Source of the DNA: Vibrio xiamenensis
Lineage (GTDB): Bacteria > Pseudomonadota > Gammaproteobacteria > Enterobacterales > Vibrionaceae
DNA length: 64,000 nucleotides
Reading direction: 5' to 3'
Assembly (NCBI RefSeq): GCF_900100015.1
Contig: NZ_FNDD01000026.1
Coordinates: forward strand, 21,301-85,300
The translations under genes were made by a program, and so were the position numbers. Every line of letters starts with the position of its first letter. The first letter of the stretch is position 1. The notes under the pieces are model-generated. The model made no database searches. It saw nothing but the letters and a program-made list of their open reading frames with translations, and had not been told where the DNA came from. This document shows, one piece after another, positions 16,222 through 25,344 of the stretch.

Positions 16222-17328
16222 TTAAACATTATCAACATTCATGAAAATGGCATGATTAAACTCATGTCGATAAGATAATGGTGTCATCCTCATTGACGAT
16301 TTAAAAAATCGCGTAAAAGAGGCTTGTGATGAAAACCCCAACATTTCAGATATAGATCCTATCGAATAAACCTGATCCTTCAAATAATCTGTGGCTAAGT
16401 CAATTAGTACTTTATTTAATATTTCACTATATGTTTTATCTACTTTTGATAATCGTCTTTGCAGTGTCCAAATTGGTATATTTAGTTTTGATGATACGTA
16501 TTCAATTGAGCATTTTCCATCAGTGGAATGACTATAAAACCCACTTATGATCGTTGATATTTCATTAATTAATTCTATATTTTCATAAACATTATCATCT
16601 TTAAATAGAAACGACTTAAATTTACCCATATCTTTGATATAAGATAGTGACTCATTATAGTTATCAAATTTAGTTTTTAAATGTGACGTTTTTATTAACA
16701 TTGAATTATTCAATCTATTAAGATTAACATTGCATTCCAAATCTTTAATTATTTCACTTTCAAAAGTTGGTTGACTTCCAGATATAAAATCCATAGATAT
16801 TTTATAATCATTAAATTTATATAAATAATACTTTGCTAGCCCCATTAGCACAATCATGTTTCCTAATGGTAAATAAATACTATTTTTCAACTTGTCACAT
16901 GGTGGATTAAATTTTATTTTTATTACATCATGACTGACCTGAATAACTTTAGAACTATTATACTCTTCACCTCCGCTTATTAATAGATAAGAATATATTG
17001 CAGATAATAAATTTTTACTGTTTAAACATACAATGCCGAATTGTGGATATACGCGCGAGTAATTAAACAAAATATCTTCTTTTTTATTGTATACTTTTAA
17101 TATATTAAATCCTAACTTTTCAGCCCTATGTATTAAGTTGTAATATTCTAATATTGGAACTTTATTACTTCTCTTATAAATTGAATTATTTTTAAAAGAA
17201 AGAACCTCAATGACATCTTGGTAAGAAAAACCATTGCCTATTGATTTATCGATGATTTGATTACACAAGAAATATGGAACATAAATCATATCAGTGATTT
17301 TCTTCATTAGAAAACTTAACCGTATCAT
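16222..17328 (-). CDS. AraC-family transcriptional regulator
   Basis: A 368-residue protein ending in an AraC-type double helix-turn-helix (about 265-360): SIEYVSSKLNIPIWTLQRRLSK and SISEMLGFSSQASFTRFFKSSMRMTPLSYR. The long N-terminal part fits the arabinose-binding-like (OruR/ArgR-type) sensor domain of this subfamily rather than a cupin. It is upstream of the MFS gene by 6 bp (likely operon) and divergent from the GH3 gene, so it probably controls both in response to the sugar. Base composition is very AT-rich. The start at 17328 is the first ATG; ATGs at internal positions such as MKKITDM are alternatives. Confidence 0.85.
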   Translation of the reverse strand: MIRLSFLMKKITDMIYVPYFLCNQIIDKSIGNGFSYQDVIEVLSFKNNSIYKRSNKVPILEYYNLIHRAEKLGFNILKVYNKKEDILFNYSRVYPQFGIVCLNSKNLLSAIYSYLLISGGEEYNSSKVIQVSHDVIKIKFNPPCDKLKNSIYLPLGNMIVLMGLAKYYLYKFNDYKISMDFISGSQPTFESEIIKDLECNVNLNRLNNSMLIKTSHLKTKFDNYNESLSYIKDMGKFKSFLFKDDNVYENIELINEISTIISGFYSHSTDGKCSIEYVSSKLNIPIWTLQRRLSKVDKTYSEILNKVLIDLATDYLKDQVYSIGSISEMLGFSSQASFTRFFKSSMRMTPLSYRHEFNHAIFMNVDNV

Positions 17329-17580
17329 TGATGACCAACATAGACAATGGTAAGCAATTCAATATTGTGAACTTATTCAAATAATATATAAGCTGTGATT
17401 AAAAGGTAAAAACATGCAATTAGATGATAAGGTTAAAAACTCGATAAATAGTATTGTATTCATACACCCCCAATGAATGATTATTTAATTTCTTAAATTT
17501 AAAACTTTATGCATTTTATATTAATCATAGAAGAAAGTAACTCACAACAATTAAATTATAAACATTTACAAGGAGTTATA

Positions 17581-19980
17581 ATGAATACGAAGCACAACTT
17601 TACGCATAGAAAATACAACATATTAATTATCATTTCGTTTATCACAATTATAATAGGATGTAATGATTCAGACGACGATAGAACCACACTAACAGGTGAT
17701 GATTATTATCAAAATATTGCTGAAGGTTATTTATCAAACATGACACTCACTGAAAAAATAGATGTTGTATCCGGATCAGACATTGGCTCAGATGCCGACC
17801 CTATCAACTTAAAGAATACCGCATGGGGAGCGGTAGGTACTATTAATGGGGTCATCAATGATGATTTGGATTTGCCTGCAGTAAAGCTATCGGACGGACC
17901 AGCTGGCGTAAAATCTGCGCCTTATCTTGTTGACGAAGACCTGTCTGATTCATATGCAACAGCATTTCCTATTGGGTCATTGTTAGCATCGACTTGGAAT
18001 ACCGAACTGGTTGAAGAGCTTGCACAAAAATTAGGTGCTGAAGCAAAAGAACTTGGCACTGACTTTTTACTAACTCCAGGAATGAATATTCAAAGAAATC
18101 CGCTTGCAGGAAGAAACTTCGAGTATTTTTCAGAGGATCCTATCGTTTCAGGAAAAATGGCGGCAGCCATCGTTAACGGAGTTCAATCTCAGGGAGTTGG
18201 AGCAACGTTAAAGCATTTTTTTGGTAATGAATCTGAAAGTAACCGATTATATGTCGATGTTGTCGCCACACCACGATCATTACGCGAAATATATCTGAAA
18301 GGCTTCAGAATCGCGATAGACGAATCGGAACCTTGGTCGATTATGTCTAGCTATAACAAAGTTAATGGTTCATATGTTGGTCATCGCAAAGACGCTATGA
18401 CGGATATATTACGCAATGAATGGGGATTTAAGGGATTTGCCATGACGGATTGGGGAGCAGATGATGTTGCCAATGACACAGATTCGCCAGCAAAACTCAT
18501 GAAGGCAGGTAACGATCTCGTCATGGCCGGTGGTGATGCGATTAAAGAAGACTTGCAGGCGTCCGTTGAAAGTGGAGATCTGGACGAGAGTATTATCGAC
18601 CAAAACGTGGTTAGGATTTTGACACAAGCGCAAAAAACGCCTTCTTACAGCAATTATGATTACAGTGGCGTGCCAGATTCTGAAACTAGCATAGACGTCG
18701 CTCGACGTGCGGGCACTGAAGGTATGGTGCTGGTAAAAAACGATAGCGCATTACCCATAGACGGCGACAGCCAAACCGTCGCCATGTTTGGTGTCGCTCA
18801 ATATGCGACATACAAAGGAGGCTTAGGCAGTGGAAATGTTTTGGCCAAATATACAATCGATATTGCGACAGGTCTTTCCGAACGATTTACCGTTAATGAA
18901 GATTTAATGTCTTGGTATCAAACCTATTTTGATGCGAACAAAATTGCCCACTATGATAGCTGGGGTCCGTTGGCCTATTACGAAATTGATGAAGCCTCGG
19001 TTACCGACAATAGTGATCTTGAAACATTATTAACGGAATCTGCTGAGTCTAATGACGTTGCAGTGATAGCCATTAGTCGTCAGGCAGGGGAAGGCGCAGA
19101 TAGAACAGAGACCGAAGGTGACTACTACCTTTCTGCAGATGAATTAGAGATGATAACTCAAGTTTCTAGCGCATTTCACGAACAAAGCAAGAAAGTGGTG
19201 GTGGTAGTGAATAACAACGGCGTTATCGATACATCACAATGGAGTGATCTCGTCGATGGTATTCTCATCGCTTATATGGGTGGTCAAGAGATGGGCTATG
19301 AAGTGGCAGACCTTCTCTCCGGTGATGTCAACCCTAGTGGTAAATTAGCGCAAACTTACCCTGCAAATTATACTGATGTTCCAAACGCAGACTCCTTTCC
19401 TGGTGTTGATGAGGATGGCGATGGTGATGTAGACAAGATTTATTACAACGAAGGCATCTATGTTGGCTATCGTTACTACACCTCCAAAGATGTCGACGTG
19501 GCTTACCCGTTTGGATATGGCCTCTCATACACCACCTTTACTATTGATAAAGCGTCAATAAGTAATAACACCTTAAGTGATGGCTATTCAGGACAACTGA
19601 CATTATCTGCAACCGTGACCAATACCGGTGGTATTTCAGGCAAAGAAGTGGCACAAGTTTATGTCACCGCGCCAGAAGTTAAACTTAAGAAGCCAACCAT
19701 CGAATTAAAAGCATTTGCCAAAACATCTGAGCTAAATCCGGGGGGATCAGAAACGTTGACCTTTGATATCTCATCATTTGAACTCGCAAGCTTTGACCCC
19801 AACGGCGATGAATGGATCATTGAACCGGGGACATATAAAGTCTACATCTCGAACTCATCAGATATCTCAGATACAACACCGATTTCGTTCAGCGTCTCTC
19901 AAGAGATAGTGGTCGCTGAGACAACGCCCGGCGCATTGAGTACCACGGATAACTCAATCGTCGATGTAGATGTGGAATAA
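17581..19980 (+). CDS. Glycoside hydrolase family 3 lipoprotein (beta-glucosidase/xylosidase-like)
   Basis: A 799-residue GH3 enzyme expected to release terminal beta-linked sugars at the cell envelope. The N-terminus is a lipoprotein signal (IISFITIIIG followed by Cys), so it is membrane-anchored. Visible GH3 motifs: LSDGPAG, GRNFEYFSEDP, TLKHFFGNESESNR, IMSSYNKVNG and the nucleophile Asp290 in GFAMTDWGA. The C-terminal (alpha/beta) domain follows, then a fibronectin-III-like domain (about 650-770, with YPFGYGLSYTTF before it). The ATG at 17581 has AAGGAG and gives the lipobox at the right place; an upstream in-frame ATG is rejected. Its 5' half is AT-rich like the divergent regulator. Exact sugar specificity cannot be read from sequence. 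Confidence 0.92.
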   Translation: MNTKHNFTHRKYNILIIISFITIIIGCNDSDDDRTTLTGDDYYQNIAEGYLSNMTLTEKIDVVSGSDIGSDADPINLKNTAWGAVGTINGVINDDLDLPAVKLSDGPAGVKSAPYLVDEDLSDSYATAFPIGSLLASTWNTELVEELAQKLGAEAKELGTDFLLTPGMNIQRNPLAGRNFEYFSEDPIVSGKMAAAIVNGVQSQGVGATLKHFFGNESESNRLYVDVVATPRSLREIYLKGFRIAIDESEPWSIMSSYNKVNGSYVGHRKDAMTDILRNEWGFKGFAMTDWGADDVANDTDSPAKLMKAGNDLVMAGGDAIKEDLQASVESGDLDESIIDQNVVRILTQAQKTPSYSNYDYSGVPDSETSIDVARRAGTEGMVLVKNDSALPIDGDSQTVAMFGVAQYATYKGGLGSGNVLAKYTIDIATGLSERFTVNEDLMSWYQTYFDANKIAHYDSWGPLAYYEIDEASVTDNSDLETLLTESAESNDVAVIAISRQAGEGADRTETEGDYYLSADELEMITQVSSAFHEQSKKVVVVVNNNGVIDTSQWSDLVDGILIAYMGGQEMGYEVADLLSGDVNPSGKLAQTYPANYTDVPNADSFPGVDEDGDGDVDKIYYNEGIYVGYRYYTSKDVDVAYPFGYGLSYTTFTIDKASISNNTLSDGYSGQLTLSATVTNTGGISGKEVAQVYVTAPEVKLKKPTIELKAFAKTSELNPGGSETLTFDISSFELASFDPNGDEWIIEPGTYKVYISNSSDISDTTPISFSVSQEIVVAETTPGALSTTDNSIVDVDVE

Positions 19981-20107
19981 CACATAGCCAGCGTCAACCA
20001 TGGTATTGGGCCAGCGACCACTTAGCACCAGAAGTGGTGACTACAGCGATAGAGGCAACACTTGGCTAAATAAATTACCATTCGCTAATAGGCCCGCAGC
20101 TCCATAC

Positions 20108-20135
20108 AAAAAGCGAACCATACGGTTCGCTTTTT
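20108..20135. terminator. Bidirectional intrinsic terminator
   Basis: Stem AAAAAGCGAACC / GGTTCGCTTTTT with a 4-nt loop, between the GH3 gene and the convergent small secreted-protein gene. Confidence 0.92.
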
Positions 20136-20182
20136 TATTCATCGTATTTAGCCAATCGATACTTGCTTCTACATCCGTCTTG

Positions 20183-20524
20183 CTAGTTATACTTTTTCGA
20201 TTTAGGTTTTTGCATCTCTTTACTATTTTGCATTTGCTTGTGCAATTTAGCTTCACACTCTTTGGCGCTGCGGCCATCGCGCTGACACGACTTAAGCTTT
20301 TGTTGGTAATCTTGGCGCTGTGCTTGTGTCATTGTCATTTGATTGTGCATGCTATTGGTTTGGCTCTTCGCCTCGCCCATCTTACTCATCCCTTGCTGCT
20401 GCGCCGATTTGGCATTGTCATTCATCATAGTACTTTCTGACGTCATCGAATTGGATGCGGCAACACTGGTCATACTCACGCTGTAAAGTATCGCAGCGCT
20501 CATGGCTGCTAAACAATATTTCAT
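20183..20524 (-). CDS. Small Met/Gln/Lys-rich secreted protein, unknown function
   Basis: A 113-residue protein with a signal peptide (MKYCLAAMSAAILYSVSMTSVAA). The mature part is low in hydrophobics and rich in Met, Ser, Gln and Lys (SESTMMNDNAKSAQQQGMSKM, NSMHNQMTMTQAQRQDYQQKL). It has one Cys pair spaced CQRDGRSAKEC and a basic end KPKSKKYN. It resembles small periplasmic helical proteins but matches no family I can name. The gene is convergent with the GH3 gene across a terminator and divergent from the first arabinanase gene. Confidence 0.7.
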   Translation of the reverse strand: MKYCLAAMSAAILYSVSMTSVAASNSMTSESTMMNDNAKSAQQQGMSKMGEAKSQTNSMHNQMTMTQAQRQDYQQKLKSCQRDGRSAKECEAKLHKQMQNSKEMQKPKSKKYN

Positions 20525-20721
20525 AAACTCGCCTTAACGACCACGCCGGTATTCAAGGTTCTTGCTGATGGGTGGTCGTGACTCAAGTGTAGTTCACTAC
20601 GCTTGCATTAAAGTGTGATTTGTCACGCCGCCCTAACGGAATTAACGGGCAGCGATCGCAGTCAAAATGCATTTAAGCTCATACAATTGCTCGGCCAATT
20701 TCGAGAAATAAAAGGATTTTC

Positions 20722-21717
20722 ATGAACATAATAATAAAAGTGCTGGCCACATTGGCGTGTTACTTTGCTGTCCTGCCGATGGTGAATGCTACCCAAGTTC
20801 AAGCTCATGACCCGGTCATGGTACAAGAAAACGGTGTTTACTACCTGTTTAGCACCGGACCTGGCGTCACCATCTATACTTCAACCGACAAAGTACATTG
20901 GCGCCAAAGTGGAAGAGTGTTTAAAAGCCAACCAAGCTGGGCGCGCAAAGTTGCTCCGGATTTTAATGGCCACCTGTGGGCGCCGGACATCATCCAGCAC
21001 GACGGCAAGTTTTATCTCTATTATTCGGTGTCAGCCTTTGGCCAAAACACCTCAGCAATTGGCGTAACAGTCAACAAAACCCTCGACCCGCAATCTGCAG
21101 ATTACCAATGGGTCGATCAGGGTATCGTGTTGCAATCGGTGCCATTTCGCGATAACTGGAACGCGATTGATCCAGCCGTGATTCACGATCAAGATGGCAC
21201 GCCGTGGATGAGTTTTGGCTCGTTTTGGGGCGGACTAAAATTAGTTAAGCTCAATGCCAATCTGACTGAGTTGGCACAACCGCAAACTTGGTATGACTTG
21301 GCTACCCGTCCTGGCGTGGAATATAACCCGATCGAAGCGCCATTTATCTTTTATAAAGACGGTTATTACTACCTGTTTGCCTCGTTTGATTTTTGCTGTC
21401 GCGGCGTGAAAAGCACCTACAAAACCGTGGTTGGGCGCAGTAAGTATGTCGATGGCCCATATCTTGACAAAAACGGCAAATCCATGCTTGAAGGCGGCGG
21501 TACCCCAGTGTTGACTGGCAATAAAGACTGGGCAGGCGTTGGTCACAACTCGGTCTATACCTTTGATAACCAAGATTATATCGTATTGCACGCTTATGAA
21601 ATGGCCACCAACGGCACTCAGCGCCTGCGCATTCTGCCTATAACTTGGCAAGACGGTTGGCCGGTTGTCAATGAGAGTGACCTCAATACTCACACTACCG
21701 AGTTAGTGTCTGATTGA
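20722..21717 (+). CDS. Exported GH43 endo-1,5-alpha-L-arabinanase (copy 1)
   Basis: A 331-residue five-bladed propeller hydrolase that would cut the arabinan backbone of pectin. A signal peptide (about 1-23) points to export. The GH43 catalytic acids are visible: Asp30 in AHDPVM (base), Asp150 in NAIDPAV (pKa modulator) and Glu205 in NPIEAPF (acid). Other typical blocks are HLWAPDI, FYLYYSVSAFGQNTSAIG and FASFDFCCRG, the last with the paired cysteines of arabinanases. AAGGA precedes the ATG. A second copy with the same length and layout starts 278 bp downstream. Confidence 0.93.
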   Translation: MNIIIKVLATLACYFAVLPMVNATQVQAHDPVMVQENGVYYLFSTGPGVTIYTSTDKVHWRQSGRVFKSQPSWARKVAPDFNGHLWAPDIIQHDGKFYLYYSVSAFGQNTSAIGVTVNKTLDPQSADYQWVDQGIVLQSVPFRDNWNAIDPAVIHDQDGTPWMSFGSFWGGLKLVKLNANLTELAQPQTWYDLATRPGVEYNPIEAPFIFYKDGYYYLFASFDFCCRGVKSTYKTVVGRSKYVDGPYLDKNGKSMLEGGGTPVLTGNKDWAGVGHNSVYTFDNQDYIVLHAYEMATNGTQRLRILPITWQDGWPVVNESDLNTHTTELVSD

Positions 21718-21995
21718 GCGTCAATACAACTGCCGTAAATTGACAGACATGCGAACTCATTTGCAGGTGGGGTACACGCCCGCCTGCTGCTTAATATCTC
21801 ACTAAGTCATGCAAAATAAGCGCAATTCCCCCAAACGAGATACTGATATTCCCATCACCAGATAGCCCTATTTCATTGTCCAAGCTCGCATCTTAGTTAT
21901 GCGCATTTTTCTATAGTCTAGCCGTGCCCCCAACACGCAGATATGGAACGTCTCCGTATCAGTTAATACACTGATTACTTAGAAAAAGGCTAACA

Positions 21996-22991
21996 ATGAA
22001 ACGCAGAATTTCCCTCGCAACGTCATTACTACTCGGTCTAGCAAGTTTATCGCTCGCACAGGCAGATCAATTGGAAGTGCACGACCCCACCATGGCGCGC
22101 GACCACGGCACCTACTACGTGTTCAGCACAGGCCCGGGCATCACCGTTTATTCCTCGCCGGACATGGTGCATTGGCGCTATTCCGATCGGGTCTTTGCCA
22201 CCGAACCGGACTGGGCAACTGACGTAGCACCCGATTTTGATGGTAATTTATGGGCGCCCGACATCGTCAAACAGAACGGTAAATACTACCTCTACTATTC
22301 GGTGTCGGCGTTTGGCCAAAATACCTCTGGGATCGGCGTTGCAACCAATGCCACCCTCAACCCTAAAGCCCGCAACTACCAATGGGTCGACCAAGGCATT
22401 GTGATCCAATCTGACCCAGACCAAGATAACTGGAATGCCATCGACCCTGCGGTGACTCGCGATGAAGATGGCACGCCGTGGATGGCATTTGGCTCGTTTT
22501 GGGGCGGTTTGAAACTGGTGCGACTCAACCCCAATCTTACCAGCGTGGCCGAGCCTCAAGAGTGGTATGACTTGGCCACGCGCCCGGGCGTCACCTACAA
22601 TCCGATCGAAGCGGCGTTTATCTTCAAAAAAGGTCCGTATTACTATCTTTTTGCATCGTTTGATTTCTGCTGCCAAGGCGTAGATAGCACCTACAAAATC
22701 ATGGTTGGCCGTAGCCACAATATTCAAGGTCCGTATTACGATAAAGATGGCGTATCGATGTTGGAAGGGGGTGGCTCACTGGTACTTGGCGGAAATGATG
22801 ACTGGGCGGCGCTGGGTCATAACGCGGTTTACACCTTTGGTCACAAAGATTATATGGTGTTCCATGCCTACGAAACCGCCGATGACGGCATCCAAAAATT
22901 ACGTATTTTACAAGTGCATTGGCGCGATGGTTGGCCGGAGGTTAACGAAGAAGATCTCAATACCAACACCACCGTGTTGCTGGAAGATTAA
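21996..22991 (+). CDS. Exported GH43 endo-1,5-alpha-L-arabinanase (copy 2)
   Basis: Paralogue of the preceding gene, also 331 residues, collinear throughout. Signal peptide about 1-23 (MKRRISLATSLLLGLASLSLAQA split: export signal ending AQA); catalytic acids Asp30 (VHDPTM), Asp150 (NAIDPAV) and Glu205 (NPIEAAF); blocks NLWAPDI, SVSAFGQNTSGIG and FDFCCQG. The 278-bp gap and separate AAGG ribosome site suggest it may have its own promoter. Duplicated arabinanases often differ in chain-length preference or regulation (inference). A terminator follows at 23022-23045. Confidence 0.93.
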   Translation: MKRRISLATSLLLGLASLSLAQADQLEVHDPTMARDHGTYYVFSTGPGITVYSSPDMVHWRYSDRVFATEPDWATDVAPDFDGNLWAPDIVKQNGKYYLYYSVSAFGQNTSGIGVATNATLNPKARNYQWVDQGIVIQSDPDQDNWNAIDPAVTRDEDGTPWMAFGSFWGGLKLVRLNPNLTSVAEPQEWYDLATRPGVTYNPIEAAFIFKKGPYYYLFASFDFCCQGVDSTYKIMVGRSHNIQGPYYDKDGVSMLEGGGSLVLGGNDDWAALGHNAVYTFGHKDYMVFHAYETADDGIQKLRILQVHWRDGWPEVNEEDLNTNTTVLLED

Positions 22992-23021
22992 CAGCAAACG
23001 GCGAATAGCCACGATGCCCAA

Positions 23022-23045
23022 AGGCGAGCAATGCTCGCCTGTTTT
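23022..23045 (+). terminator. Intrinsic terminator after the second arabinanase
   Basis: Stem AGGCGAGC / GCTCGCCT with a short loop, then GTTTT. Confidence 0.8.
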
Positions 23046-23065
23046 AATCCCGCGTAAGCTAAAGG

Positions 23066-23644
23066 TTAATCCGCATAACCACTGCCGATAGCGCGAAACG
23101 GCATATTTAGGCCAAGCTCAGGGACTTGTAACCCCACCCACGCCGGAAAGGTATTGCTATTTGGCCCGGGGAAAAGCGTGTATTGATTAGCCCAAGGGTA
23201 ACGCGCAATAGCCGCTTCAATCTTAGGAATCAACTTTGCAGCTTGCGGCCCCTGAAGCGAAAGAATTTTTTCTGGTTTAGCACCGTACCAGTAACGATCC
23301 GGGGTTGCTGTCGTGTAGTGAGAAAGCGCCGGTTGACCGCGACCCACTCGCCATCCCACCACCTCATACACGGTATATTCACTGGCATTGTTGGCTTTGA
23401 CCGCCAACCAAGAATGCACCGCAAACCAGCCTCGCCAACCAAACGCATCCGCGGCGTAAAATTCGATCACCGCTTGCTGGTTGACGGCTGGATCTGGCGC
23501 AATACCTGCCGGTTCTCGACTTGCGGTGCGCCAATCGGTTTTACTGCATCCGCCAAGCAGCATAATGGCCGCCAACATGGCAGCGGTTAAGCATCGGCTC
23601 CAATCAGGTTTCGCTTTGACATCATGTTTGATGCTTTGACGCAT
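23066..23644 (-). CDS. DUF3750-like lipoprotein
   Basis: A 192-residue protein with a lipoprotein signal (LTAAMLAAIMLLGG followed by Cys). The mature part resembles DUF3750 proteins: AVHSWLAVKANNASEYTVYEVVGWR, DRYWYGAKPEKILSLQG and FPGPNSNTFPAWV. The His, Cys/Ser and Asn-containing blocks suggest a papain-like or amidase-like fold, but the function is unknown. I use the ATG at 23644 because GGAGAG stands before it and the lipoprotein signal then starts correctly; an upstream extension is not supported. It is convergent with arabinanase copy 2. Confidence 0.75.
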   Translation of the reverse strand: MRQSIKHDVKAKPDWSRCLTAAMLAAIMLLGGCSKTDWRTASREPAGIAPDPAVNQQAVIEFYAADAFGWRGWFAVHSWLAVKANNASEYTVYEVVGWRVGRGQPALSHYTTATPDRYWYGAKPEKILSLQGPQAAKLIPKIEAAIARYPWANQYTLFPGPNSNTFPAWVGLQVPELGLNMPFRAIGSGYAD

Positions 23645-23696
23645 ATGTGCTCTCCGTGCTTCATCTTTTATTACCCTAACAAAATAACCATAGGTT

Positions 23697-24581
23697 TTAA
23701 TCCCGCGCTTTGTTATTTTGCAGCGCATCCGCCAATGCCTGAACACAGGCGTCGTAGCGAACTTGGTCATTTTTCACCAAATACAGTGAGGTCACGCGGC
23801 TCATACTCGCCTGACTGGAAATCGGTTGAAGCTCGCCACTGGCGAGATGGGTTTGAATTTCGCTTTCTGGTAACCAACCACAGCCAAGATTGTTGACGAT
23901 GGCATCAATTGCCGACGGCAACGAGGTAAAAAACCACGACTCTTGATATTTGGTTGGCGAATGGGCCGCTTGCTGATGGTGACGATCCACCACTTGAATC
24001 ATCGGAAAGCGTTTCAGTTGCGAGGCGCGTAGATGCTCTGCCGAGCGAAATATGTCGTGATTGCGATGCGCCACCAGCATAAATTGCACATCGGTTAGAC
24101 GCGCTTTTTCAACCTTAGCGTTATGATCAAGGCTTATCACATACACATCATCATTCGCCTGATCGAGCATAATCCGCCCTTCGTCGCGCACCGTCTCTTT
24201 AAGGTGAATATGAGTATTAGGATATTGTTGATTGAATTGCTTGAGCGCGGCAAATAGCCAAGCTTTAGGATACAAACTGTCGACCACCAGATTGATCACC
24301 GCACGTTCACCTTGTTGAATCGACTGCGCTTTAAGCTCTAAATCCTGCCAGCCATCAAGCAGCAAACTGGCTTGCTCAAGCAGCGCGCGCCCTTCTTTGG
24401 TTAAGATGAGTTTTCGCCCTTGTAGTTCGAGCAGTTCAATGCCAAGGCGCTGCTGAAGTTGATTCAGTTGATAACTGATGGAAGGTTGGCTGCGAAACAA
24501 TTTGTCTCCGGCTTTCGCAATGCTGCCCTCTTCCACCACACTGCGCAGCAACTGCCACTGCTCTAACGTGGAATGAAACAT
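23697..24581 (-). CDS. LysR-family regulator, likely controlling padC
   Basis: A 294-residue LysR-type protein: N-terminal winged helix-turn-helix (about 1-62; GSIAKAGDKLFRSQPSISYQLNQLQQRLG) and a C-terminal effector domain. The start at 24581 (MFHSTLEQWQLL) has GAGGG just upstream; the ATG 14 codons earlier is less likely. It is transcribed divergently from the phenolic acid decarboxylase gene with a 130-bp shared region, the classic LysR arrangement. A hydroxycinnamate such as ferulate or p-coumarate is the expected effector (inference). Confidence 0.9.
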   Translation of the reverse strand: MFHSTLEQWQLLRSVVEEGSIAKAGDKLFRSQPSISYQLNQLQQRLGIELLELQGRKLILTKEGRALLEQASLLLDGWQDLELKAQSIQQGERAVINLVVDSLYPKAWLFAALKQFNQQYPNTHIHLKETVRDEGRIMLDQANDDVYVISLDHNAKVEKARLTDVQFMLVAHRNHDIFRSAEHLRASQLKRFPMIQVVDRHHQQAAHSPTKYQESWFFTSLPSAIDAIVNNLGCGWLPESEIQTHLASGELQPISSQASMSRVTSLYLVKNDQVRYDACVQALADALQNNKARD

Positions 24582-24634
24582 AACACCCTCATAAACATCA
24601 AATAATTTTATATTTAACATCAAAAATGGCGACT

Positions 24635-24661
24635 TTTACATAAAAATAATAAGGGTATAGT
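24635..24661 (+). promoter_or_regulatory. Possible padC promoter
   Basis: TTTACA (24635-24640) and TATAGT (24656-24661) resemble -35 and -10 boxes, but the 15-bp spacing is short. Such sub-optimal promoters are usual for LysR-activated genes. Confidence 0.3.
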
Positions 24662-24711
24662 AACTTCATCGGCCAAATAAATGGCTGTTAAATTTTTCTA
24701 AGGAGTTGATT

Positions 24712-25212
24712 ATGTTTGATAAACAAGATTTAAGCGGCATCGTTGGTAAACATCTGGTTTATACCTACGACAACGGTTGGAATTACGAAGTGTATGTCAA
24801 AAACGATCACACCATGGACTACCGTATTCACAGCGGCATCGTGGGTAATCGTTGGGTAAAACATCAAGAGATCTATCTGGTGCGCGTCGCTGACGAGGTG
24901 TACAAAATCTCTTGGACCGAACCAACCGGTACCGATGTGAGCCTGATCATTAACTTGGCAGACAAAGTGTTCCACGGCACGATTTTCTTCCCTCGTTGGA
25001 TCATCAATAATCCAGAAAAAACCATCTGTTTCCAAAACGATCATATTCCGCAAATGGAAGCGTATCGTGAAGCAGGCCCGGTTTACCCAACCGAAGTGAT
25101 CGACGAATTTGCCACTATCACCTTTGTACGTGATTGCGGTGAAAATAACGAAGACGTTATCAACTGCCCAGCCAGTGAACTACCAAAAGATTTTCCGAAT
25201 AATCTGTTGTAG
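24712..25212 (+). CDS. padC: Phenolic acid decarboxylase
   Basis: Cofactor-free cytoplasmic enzyme that decarboxylates p-coumaric, ferulic or caffeic acid to vinylphenols, detoxifying plant phenolics. The 166-residue protein aligns along its whole length with the PAD family. Catalytic residues corresponding to Tyr11, Tyr13, Arg41 and Glu64 of the Bacillus enzyme are present as Tyr17 and Tyr19 (YTYDNGW), Arg47 and Glu70 (SWTEPTGTDVS). AAGGAG precedes the ATG at 24712. Standing next to arabinanases, it fits removal of hydroxycinnamates released from feruloylated plant polymers. Confidence 0.95.
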   Translation: MFDKQDLSGIVGKHLVYTYDNGWNYEVYVKNDHTMDYRIHSGIVGNRWVKHQEIYLVRVADEVYKISWTEPTGTDVSLIINLADKVFHGTIFFPRWIINNPEKTICFQNDHIPQMEAYREAGPVYPTEVIDEFATITFVRDCGENNEDVINCPASELPKDFPNNLL

Positions 25213-25283
25213 AACGCGAAAAAAATTGTAGAGCACGAAACTCGTCCTACCCATTACGAATTCATACTAAGACCTTAAACGAT

Positions 25284-25313
25284 AAAGGCGAGCGATTAAG
25301 CTCGCCTTTTTAT
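25284..25313. terminator. Bidirectional intrinsic terminator
   Basis: Stem AAAGGCGAGC / GCTCGCCTTT with loop GATTAA, between padC and the convergent ProC-like gene. Confidence 0.9.
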
Positions 25314-25344
25314 GTGGAAGAATGATTGGAGATTGCTTTGATGA

